Origin: Sarcocystis neurona | Lineage: Eukaryota; Apicomplexa; Conoidasida; Eucoccidiorida; Sarcocystidae | DNA: 64,000 nucleotides | Assembly: GCA_000727475.1 (NCBI GenBank) | Contig: KL647300.1 | Coordinates: 1,668,833-1,732,832 of the forward strand | Direction: 5' to 3' | Part shown: in pieces, positions 49,401 to 61,000 of the stretch | Layout of the letters: each line of letters opens with the position of its first letter | How positions within the stretch are numbered: position 1 is the stretch's first letter | The notes under the pieces: generated by a model | Database searches by the model: none | What the model was told of the DNA's origin: nothing | Seen by the model: the letters and a program-made list of their open reading frames with translations, nothing else | Translations under genes and position numbers: made by a program

Positions 49401-52400
49401 ACATATCTGTGATGTATATCCTATGCAATATACATAACATGTACAGACGTGGATACATATCTCTGTACAAACTTACATATACATATATATATATATATAT
49501 ACATACATATATGTGTTATGTATATACAAGGATCCACACGTACATATGTATGTACATCTGCTGCGACTGTGTATCCGAAGTGGTGGAGGATGAAGCAGCA
49601 CTTGCTGAGCTTGCATGCAGGCGAAGAATGCAGGGCTGCCTGCGACGCCTCGCGACGGCGCTGCGGTCGAGATTATCGGCCTCCTCAAGTCAACCCTTCG
49701 CTTTATTACCCGACTGCCCGAGGACGTTTTCCCGTACAAAACTGTTGTCACTTCGTCGGGTGAGGCGCTCTCCTCCTATCTCTTCATCTCTTTCTCGCGT
49801 GTGCATGCATCTGCGAAGCCGTGTTGCTGTCGCCGGGGACCTCTCCCAGCCCCTCTTCTTCTCCTCCCACGCATCAGCGGCTGTCTGCATGCAACAACGC
49901 GACGCGTTCGCAGACCCCATACGCGTGCAGTTCTTCGTTTTCTTCTGGCCGGAACGGGGCCGGGGGAGGAATCCGAGCCCACGTGTGTGGGAAGGCGTTC
50001 TTTCCAGAGCTGCGACGATGACGTGCATCTCGCAAGAGCGCAAGGCCCTTCTCTCTTTATATACACACATATGTGTACATACATATATATATATATATGT
50101 ATACGTACATACGTATGTATGTGTATATACGTATGTGTGTATGGATTTATGTATATCAGTTTTGTTTCCATGGTCCTCCTCTCATGTATGTATATACATA
50201 TGTATATCTACATAAGTATGCATGTGTGGATGTATGTATATCAGTTTTGTTTGCAAGGCCCCTCACTCATATATTGTGTGTGTATATATAGATACATGTG
50301 TGTATATATGTGTATGTATATATGTACGTATGCGTGCACGTATGTATATCAACTTCGTCTTCAAAACCGGCGCGTTTCTTGTGCATGCACGTGGACATTT
50401 CCCTACGTGAGGAAACATTTCTGGGCAACACGAGAGTGACTTTCGAAGACGTCATCTGTCTGACGGATTCTCCTCTGCAAGACATTCTTCATACTACGCT
50501 CTGCTAACAAGTAGATGTATGGACAAGAATAACTACATGTTACAGCATGCATATCAACGTCCATGTATCAGTATTTATGAATGTACCTGTATAGACCTAC
50601 GTTTACAGACATATATATGTGTATACTACGCATTCATGCATATACATATATATAGATATATATGTATGTGTGTGTATATGTACGTATTTATACACATGTG
50701 TATACGTGCACACGTGTATATATATGTGTGGACTGATAGCGTTTGAGGTGCACGCAGGTGGTTTAGTAGTGCTGCCGTCTCCTGCTTGCGGGGTAACGTC
50801 GAAGCTTCCACGCGTCTTTTTGCCCTGCTGCACAGAAGCCCGTCTCTCTCTGATTCGTCTTTGTGTCTCTAGCTGTCTCTCTACATATACATATATATAT
50901 ATATATATGTGCAGATGGGTAGAGGAGAACGTGTGTGTGGGGGTGTGTGTCTGTGGAAGGGTATTTTTGCAGGTTTGTTGCACATGCATGCACGTGGCGT
51001 CTTTGCCTCGGGGTGGGCAGAACTTCTTCGAAGCAGCCCTCTTTCTATCGATCGTTGATATGTGCGGATTCGTGTCAGCCAAGTGGATATAAATAAGACG
51101 CACACCTCTGTAGATATAATGACGTACTCTAAAATACATTTACACATGTATACATATGACTGTGTACACGCATGTGTATGAATTTGTACGCATATCAAAG
51201 ACTATATATATATACACATGTGCTCGTACGCATATAAGTGACTTTATATATATATATATACACGTATTTGTACGCATATTAAACACTCTCTCTATATATA
51301 TGTATATATGTATATGTGTACCTGTACGCATGTAAAACACTTCATATATATATATATATGTATGTACTTGTACGCATATTAAAGACTTCACGTATATACA
51401 TATATACATATATATATACATATAAATGTGGACTTGTAGGCATATTAAGGACTTGATATATACATGTATATATATAAGTACATACATACTTGTACGCATA
51501 TTAAAGACTTTATATATATCTGTAGGTATATAAATGTGTGCCTGTACGCGCATTAAGGACTGATACGTACATGTAAGTACATACGGACCTGTACGCATAC
51601 CAAAGACTTTATATATATATATATGTGTACATGTATTTGTACGCATTTGAAAGACTTATTGCGTGTATTTATATGGATAAATGCATCGACGCAGTAGTTC
51701 TGTCGTTTTTGTAGATAAACATATTTACGTGTGTATCCTCGCACATGCATAGGTATGTGGGTAGATAGATATACCGGTGTGTAGACATGGGAACGCATAG
51801 CATAGAAAGAGCTATATGCATGCACTGGGTTGCTCTTTTCCATGTATGCGGAAATTACCGGTGGTGCATACGGAGGGTGGGGAAATGGACCTGCGCCGAG
51901 CTCTCTTCTCTCTGATTTACTGAGACGCGGAGTCGAATAAAGACCCGCAAGCCCTGCTGCCGGCGCGGGCGACGCATGCAGTTTGATGGAGGCGCGGGGT
52001 GTAACGGCCAGCTGCTGCTACAGTGGCGTTGGCAGTTTCTGCTGCGCCTCCAGAAGTTGGCGGCGCGTCGCACATGTGTGCTGCTGGTAGAAGCAGCGAG
52101 AGGCTGCCCCCAGGAAGAAACTGGCGAAGTTCTCTGCAGCGAACTCCCCGTCTCTCTCTTCCGTGCTGCTGCTTTCTTCTCTTCGGTCCCCTTCTCTGGC
52201 GTTTCCTCTCCTTCTCGCCCATACTTTCTCTGTTGCTCCCATATTTTGTGCTGCCAAATTTTCTGTCCGCCTCCTCCTCCTGCCCTATATTCTGGAGTTC
52301 TCCTCCTCTACACAGGCCACGAAGAAGGCCGAAAGGCAGAGGGCGGGGAAAAGACAGGAGGAACACAGAGAGAGAGATGAGCTACAAAACGGTCGTTTGT

Positions 52401-53944
52401 CTCGGTGGAGAGACGCACTTGCAGCCGGATGAAACTCTTCTTAACAAGAAGAAGTTGCGGCACATCTTCGATCCACAGAAGTGCATTTGTAGTCGAACGT
52501 GTGTCTCGCACTGCCGGCTGCAGGGTATCGGAAGTAATTTCTTTTCAGTCAAAATATCCTTTCTCTCTTTCTGTTACGGACTCATGTCTATATATGGGGA
52601 GAAAGGCATACATGTACAGATGTATATTGACCTTTCTATAGTACTATAGAGAAATGTGTACATGGACATAATAGTGGTCTTACTCTAGTACCATACGTGT
52701 ATATGTTATGGGTGTGTATCATATTGACTTTTCTATAGCACTATATATATATATGTGGATGTATATAATATTGGTCTTTGTATAATAATATATATATGTA
52801 GGTAACATTGGTCTTACTCTAGTACCATACATGTATATATTATAGATGTATATAATATTGACCGTTGTATAGATATATATATAGTACTTCATGTATATGT
52901 GTATAATATTGGCCTCTCTCTAGTACTACCATATATATATACGTATATGTGGATATGCATTTCATCCTGCAGTACACATATAAAGAAATACACCTGCACA
53001 CGTAACATAAATATATACGAGTTGTTTGTATGTCTGGGGAAATACAGAATCTGTTAGATGTACGCATTCTTTAGTATTACATATATATATGTCTATACAG
53101 AGAGAGAGACAGAGAAGGGAGAAGTACTTTCTAGTGCCTCCACCGGGACATTTGTGTGAATGGAAGGAATTTCTTGCCTGCAGCGTCTCCACGTCGGACA
53201 TATATATATATATATATAACATCTTTAAAGTAGGGAATTTTTTCTTCTCTCTGTGCGCGAGAACCCCGTCCAAGTGGCCGGCAAATGTTGGGATATCGTG
53301 TGGGAGAACGCACGCAGTTGGGGCAGCAGGGCGGCGCGCATGCAGGGCTCAGACGCGTACAGCTTCCTCTGCGCCCCACCCTGCTGCACTTTCCGTCACT
53401 GCGCAGCCCCGCACACAACGCGAACTTTTAAAAAAAACTCCACCTCACCAGCGTGGTGCTGTCGCTTTTAACGCAGTTGCAGGCCAGTGGTGGGTCTGGG
53501 TCTGCGCAAGTGACGTCCGTACGCTTCGGCAACGGTTCTTCTCTGCTGCATACCCAAGAAATCTTTTTCGAGAGATGTCTCTTTTGGGGAGACATGCGCC
53601 TGTCTCTGTCTGACGAGGTGGAGCTGTCTCTCTCTCTTTCTGCGCCGGAAGAGTCCTTCCTGTGATGACTGCGTCTCTGCTGCTGCTTCTGCTGCTGCTT
53701 CTGCTGCTCGTGCTCCGCCCCGTCTGCCAGCCGAGGCAACAGAGAAGCCTCCCTCAGACTCGAGAGTTTATTTCTGTGACCACGACACGTCCAACTCAAG
53801 TTTCCGTCTTCCTCTTTATCTCTTCAGTTGCACGTACGGATATGTGTAGATGGACAGGATACCAAGACATACGTCTCTGTGTGTGTGTGTGTTCACGCGA
53901 AAACTTCTCATGCCTAAACAGACGCATTTCTGTGTATCGTAGCA

Positions 53945-53975
<31 letters not shown>

Positions 53976-56900
53976 GTACCCACACGTATGTATATATATA
54001 TGCATATCAACACGTATATATATGTATATATGTATACCCCCACGTGTTGTATATATACGTGTTGTATATATATATATATATATGCGTTTGCCTACACAGT
54101 GTATATATATATATATGTATATGTATATCAACACGTATGTGTATATATGTGTGTACCCCCACGTGTTATATATATATATGTATGTGCGTTTACCTACATA
54201 TTGTGTGTGTAAATGTATGTGTGTTTATACATATATATATATATATGTATGTACATGTATATATACATATTCACACATATACGTATATAAAGACGAAGTC
54301 TGTGTACGTAACATATGTGTGTATTGCACAAGCGTATTGCAGACGTGCGTCTTCCTTTTTTTGGTATTTGTAGGGCAAGAGTTGACGTACAAACGGTGGA
54401 ATTCTCTGCTCCAGGCGCGGTTTGAAAAGTATTTCTACATCCCGGGACGGCAGGAAACCGGCGAATTTTTTGTTGATGAGAAATATATCAATCGACGAGG
54501 CTGCTACAAAGACACGTACAAAGCCTCCGCTCCCTGGGCAGACTACCAACTGAGACCGAACGTGTGTGTCGCACTCGCTGTCGCGCCGGAGCTCTTCACG
54601 CCGGTACGCCATCGTTCACGAGCAACTACGTGCGACAGGAGCGGCCGCACTGGCAGCACGAAACACTAGCAGCCGCGCAGCAGCAGCAGCAACAGCGCAC
54701 AGCAGCAGCAGCAACAGCTCACAGCAGCAACAGCACCGCAGCAGCACAGCACCAGCAGCAGCACCAGCGCACAGCAGCAGCAGGGACAGCAGCGACAGGG
54801 ACAGCAGCAGCAAGAGCAGCAGCAGCAGGTCGTTGGGGAGCACAGTGCGCGGTTGCAGCCACACCAACAGCAGCAGACGCAGCAAAAGCAAATTTGCTGT
54901 CGTGGTGGCGTAGCGTATGTCGTAATGTTGTATGAGAGAAGTGCAGCAGAGGGCAGTGGAGTAGTTGCCGCGGAGGAGGGAAGAACGAAGAGCAGGATAG
55001 AGAAGATTTCAGCCGGAGCAGCAGTGTGGCAAACAGAAATGGACGGCAAGGGTAATGTAGCGGGGCAGATTATAACGACACCCGGAGCAAAGAGGAACAA
55101 GGTTATACCGGCGCAGCAGCAGCGAAGGACAGGAACGCAGCAGCAGACGCAACAGCGAAGAAAATGTCCAGGAGCTTAGCAGCGCAAAAGGGAGACTCAG
55201 CTGTGGGCGGCAAGGGGGAATTTTGAGCCCCGCAGGTTTCGCCTGAGAAGCGGCTGCTCTCTCACTTTGTCAGAAGATTTCTCCAAATACGAGGGAGGAG
55301 CACCCACCGTTTGCGCACGGTTCAAAACAGCAGCATGACTTCCGTCTAGAACATTCCATCACCTAGTCAACCTGGTAGAGATCATGTATATATATGTAGA
55401 GGTGGCAATACCACATTACTAGGCATGATGGTACGCATATAGACTCTCATATGTAATAAAGTGGGGAAGGACAGACGGTGTGATTTGTGTGTATTGGCAG
55501 GGTTCGTATGCTCTCGTTTAGTAGTCGGCCCAAACCCTGCTGGATATCTGTACTGCCACAGAGAGAGCAGCAGAAAAAAAGAGAGAGGGACAGGACGAGA
55601 GGGGCAGACGACACAGAGAGAGAGAGGGAGACTGAGAGAGGATTTGCTGCTGCCTTCCGTATGGGAAGGCCGCAGAGATTTGGCGCATGCAGAAGCAAGA
55701 AAAGCACGGCTTTGTCTGCAAGAGAAGAACATTTCTGAGAAGGGGGAGGTATGTATGGCCTTCCGTGTGTGCGTGGATCTGAATATCTTCGCATAGTCGC
55801 TGCTGTGCCTTGCCGTTGTAGTCCACACGAATGTAACAAGTACGTACGACCCTGCTGCAGTAGACGGGACACCGGCACAAGTGCTTCGGACGGTTTTCCG
55901 AGAAAGCAGCGTCCACGCCTTTGTCTTGCTGAATAGTACTCTTGCTGCTGCTGCTGTTGCTGCTGCTGTTGTTGCTCTCGTTGCTGCTGCCGCTGCTGCA
56001 GGAGAGGGCCCGCTCACATCTTGACTTGGTCGAGGAGGTGCTTCTGGGGCCGCAGCAGCTTGGCATGAAGACGTTGGACCCAAGCGACTGGAACTACCGG
56101 CCGGACTATGACAACGGCAACGACTCAGACGACTTCCACGTTGCCCACGGCTATAACTATCACCAGGTCCTTCCTTTTTCCCTTCTCTGAGCTTATTCAC
56201 AGAAAAGAAGAAGTTCTACCACACAAAAACACACGCACGTCGGCACCCGTGTGTGGGTCCAGGCGTGTTCTTCTTCTGCGCCCACCTACGTATACCTCTG
56301 CAGTATCAAACACTAATGTGCATATGTTTTTTGTCTTCCGGACGCACGTATATATGTGTGTGTATCATATATACATCTGCAGTATACATCTGTGATTTAT
56401 CAAATACCCACGTGCGTCTGTCCTTTGTCCTCTGCACACGAACATACATATATACACATATGTGCGTGTATATATGTGTGTGTATGTACCACGTATACGT
56501 GGTGAATGGTGTACGTGCTTGCGTGCGTTGGTCTTGGAGTAATACGAGAGGGCAGGTCAGCCCTTTCGAATGATATTTCGTTGTTTGTCTGCAGCAGAAA
56601 ACACTCACGGTTAAGAAGAAGCTCTCGCCTTGAGTATGTACACATATGTATATATATGTAGGTATATGATAAACACTTATGAGTGGCTCTGTATCTATAC
56701 ATGTATATGTAAGTATATATGTGGAGGGGAGTCCTGGGGGTAATGAGAGTAGGTGCGGTAAGATGTATTCGTATATGTTGGTGTGCATTTGTGTGTGTAT
56801 CTTCACGGTGACACACTCTGTTTGCCAGAGATGACCCGGACATACTGCCACGCAGAAGCACTTTTTTCCAACAGCACATACATATATCTACGTACATGTA

Positions 56901-57332
56901 TATATATATATATGTATGTGGACTACCCTACATCTCTCTAGCTATATACATGTGTAAATTCCCAGGCACTCACTTTGGTGCATACGTATGTATATATATG
57001 GATTATCGTACACATGTATGTATGCGTGTACGTGTCTCTCTCTCTCCATATATATATATATGTACACATGTAGACACCCTCTTTCGTCTATATATGTATG
57101 TGCGGGATGTACGCATTGTGGCACCGGGGTCGGTAGGCCTGCATACGTTCGTTTGTGTGTCGATCGTCGTTTGTTGTAGCTGCTGCCGTGGGTTTTCTCG
57201 CCGAGTCCTGTGAAGGCTGTCGACATATACATGTATACACGTGTGTGTGCATGCTTGTATGCGCCTGCCTATATACATATATATATCTTTCCTGTCTATA
57301 CATATATATACTTCTTATGCTTAAATCCATGC

Positions 57333-57370
<38 letters not shown>

Positions 57371-58057
57371 NNNNNNNNNNNNNNNNNNNNNNNNNNNNNN
57401 NNNNNNNNNNNNNNNNNNNNNNNNNNNNNNNNNNNNNNNNNNNNNNNNNNNNNNNNNNNNNNNNNNNNNNNNNNNNNNNNNNNNNNNNNNNNNNNNNNNN
57501 NNNNNNNNNNNNNNNNNNNNNNNNNNNNNNNNNNNNNNNNNNNNNNNNNNNNNNNNNNNNNNNNNNNNNNNNNNNNNNNNNNNNNNNNNNNNNNNNNNNN
57601 NNNNNNNNNNNNNNNNNNNNNNNNNNNNNNNNNNNNNNNNNNNNNNNNNNNNNNNNNNNNNNNNNNNNNNNNNNNNNNNNNNNNNNNNNNNNNNNNNNNN
57701 NNNNNNNNNNNNNNNNNNNNNNNNNNNNNNNNNNNNNNNNNNNNNNNNNNNNNNNNNNNNNNNNNNNNNNNNNNNNNNNNNNNNNNNNNNNNNNNNNNNN
57801 NNNNNNNNNNNNNNNNNNNNNNNNNNNNNNNNNNNNNNNNNNNNNNNNNNNNNNNNNNNNNNNNNNNNNNNNNNNNNNNNNNNNNNNNNNNNNNNNNNNN
57901 NNNNNNNNNNNNNNNNNNNNNNNNNNNNNNNNNNNNNNNNNNNNNNNNNNNNNNNNNNNNNNNNNNNNNNNNNNNNNNNNNNNNNNNNNNNNNNNNNNNN
58001 NNNNNNNNNNNNNNNNNNNNNNNNNNNNNNNNNNNNNNNNNNNNNNNNNNNNNNNNC

Positions 58058-58097
<40 letters not shown>

Positions 58098-61000
58098 ACA
58101 TACCTGCCGACATATGGACCTCCTTACATACCGACACGCACATGCAACCATACAAAGAGATGTAAAAGCACATATAAGTAAGTACATACACACACACACA
58201 CACACACATTCCTTCATCTGCACCTACACATACACACTCACAGGGGCATAACATGTACATATTTACAGACGTAGTAGTACGTCGAATACATCCACGCACA
58301 GATATACGTATTACGTCCACAGATACACGCCACGTGTATGTAGGTGGGTGTATTATTCTTGCTGCTGGTAGTGTAGGAGTGACTCGCCCCTGTCTTTATC
58401 GTTGTAGGCGTCAAGGTCGGAGATAACAGAGTGACCTCCTGCAGTTCCACTGCGGTGTCCCTTCTTCGCCACTTTTCTCAAAGGCGTTGTTTTCCTTTTT
58501 GTCTTTTCTTCGCGCGCCTCCCGCCAATGTGTGTCGCCGACTTTCTCCTTTTTTTTTCTCCGCAACAACAGGGCCCCGAGTGGCTCTGGCCCTTGGGCTA
58601 CTTCCTTCGTGCGAAGCTGCTGTTCTTCGGCGGCGGCGGAGCCGGTGAAGGCCTGCGCGAGCCCCCCACTGCCGAAGAAGAAGAAGCAGCAGCAGCGGAC
58701 GAGGCGCAGCAGCAGGACATCCGGAAGCCAGCAGAGGCGCGCAGCGCCGAGACGCACCAGCCGCGAGGGCAGGCTGCTGCTGGTGGACATAAAGAGAGGC
58801 AGAATAACGTCGTTGCGTGCAATGTGGACTTCAGAGAGGACTGTCTGCGTCTGCTGCATCTCCACCGCAAACACCTGCAAACCAACTGTTGGCGCTCACT
58901 TCCAGAGCTCACAAATGCAAACGGAGCGTAAGTTATGTCAGGGCCACTTCTCTGGCTTGTCTCCTGGGTATTTGTAAAAGCGTTAGTCAACTTCTATTCA
59001 TACTACGGGGCTCACAAACATATGCATGTTTGTATACTATATATGTGTGTGTGTTAATTTGAAACGCTTTGTATATCTGTGTGTGTGAGTGCATACATAT
59101 GTCACCACGTACAGACGCATCCCTTCCTCTACGTGTGCGTCCCCATGGGTCTGCCTGTTTCTTTGAGAACATATATGTATATACGTAGCCAATGCCTTAC
59201 GATTATGTGTATTCCTACACATATATGTTTGTGAACTCGTGTTTCTCTCTCTCCATGTGTCTATATACGTATATATACACACCAGTTTCTGTTTACTTTT
59301 TCTACTTTGAGAGTACATGCGTACATACCGAATTCCTTACAACTATGTGTATACCTGTATGTGTGTCTATATATATATATAGTAATGTATTATGAACTCC
59401 TGTGTCTCTACACACATACGAGTTTCTGTGTATTCTAACTACGTATTACAGAAAAGCACGCACGGTTTGTGCACGGTCTTTCTTTTCGCGACTGCTCTCT
59501 ACAAACCGGTACAAGTCTATATATATATATATATGTGACTATATACATAGATATATAGGTATGTACGTACATGTACAGCAGCCAATACGTCCACCTATAT
59601 ACGCATATATGTATATATATATGTACGTATCTAAATCCGTCATATCAGTAGATGTATACCTATATCGACTGTATTCCCAGAGGAGTTAAGAAGTACAAGT
59701 GTGTGTAGTCTTTGACTACAAGCGCTACGAGTGCCGTAGTTGTCGCACAGCTCCTGGCCAGTAGCGAGAGCCATCGCAGTTCGTCGAATGACGGACTGCT
59801 TGACCTTCCTGTCCTTGGCAATCGCTGCTACATCACATTCTGCGCATACGTCTGGCTTGTCGTCGCTACGACAGTCCTGAGCACTTCAAGCCGGTATCTC
59901 CGAGAGCAGCAGTCGTCAGGGTCTCACTGCTGCTGCTCCTTCCTGTGTCGAAGCTGTTCTTCGCCTGTTATGTATTCACTTGTCTGTCTATGTGCGCAAG
60001 TTTCTACACACGTGCACACATGTATATAGGTGGGAGACCTAGCAGTACATATATGAATATACATACACGTATGTATATAGGCGCCAATTCGTGCGCCGGT
60101 GGTGACCTGTGTGACTGAGAGAAGCCCCATGCCTTGCACATAGCACAGAACGCTTGTTGAAGAAGCTCGCTTTCTGCAAAAGAGAAGCAGATTCTTGTAT
60201 GATACAAACCCAACGAGGGGACTCGAACTACATACAGAACGAGAACCTGCCTACGTTGGCTTGATACTTGTTGGTTTTACATGTCGAGTAGTAATGTTCG
60301 CTCTGTCCGCGCGGCTTCCCCCGCCGCTGGAGAGTAATTGATTTCTGCTTCTCCACCATGTCTCCACACGTGATGGAAAGAACTTCAGACAGAAAAAGAG
60401 TGGAAAGGAGTGACTGCGGCTGCATGTGGTGGGCCGCCGCATGTGCTGCGATCGTTCTCTGTTCTGCTGCTGCGGCGCTGTTCACGAGACTGCTCGCGTT
60501 CCGTCCTGCTATGGCACGCGTAGCTGTTGGCGCTCCTGCAAACACTGCCGCATACGTGATGATCCGATGCTGCTGTCTCGTTCGCTGCTGTCTCCGTTGC
60601 TGCCGTCTCGTCTCTTGTGCCAGTGTCGTGTTGTCTGCTGCTCCGGTATCTTGTCTCGCAGCGATTTTTCCTGTTCCTGCACTCTCAAAGTTGTGTTAGT
60701 CTCAGGGTTGCTGCAGTTTCTCATGTTGGTATGCCGTGTCACTTGCTGCGGTCTCGTCTGCCGCCATTTCGTCGCTTGCGCAGCAGTCGTGTCTCCTGCT
60801 GCTGCGATGTCTTCTGTTGCAGCGATCTTTCTGGTTTTTTCGCGGTCTGTCATGTTGATGCCGTCTTCTCTGCTGCTGACCTTCTCCCTTTGTTTACTGC
60901 TGCCTACGTTCCTGCTCTGTCCTCTACCGCTATCACATTTCTGCTTGACTGCTGCTGTGCTGTCTGCTGCCGCTACCGTTGTGTCGCCAGCAGCTGCTCT

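Noticed and set aside
52377..52530. Short frame [16 protein letters not shown] in the largest intron
   Set aside because: It has no homology I can name, and the enzyme alignment is complete without it.
57088..58320. Long frames (over 300 codons) across 57.1-58.3 kb on both strands
   Set aside because: They run through 686 Ns and flanking (AT)n and have no real coding content.
60200..60240. GGGGACTCGAACTA resembling an antisense tRNA T-loop
   Set aside because: The flanking bases do not form the T-stem and no anticodon or D arm can be drawn.
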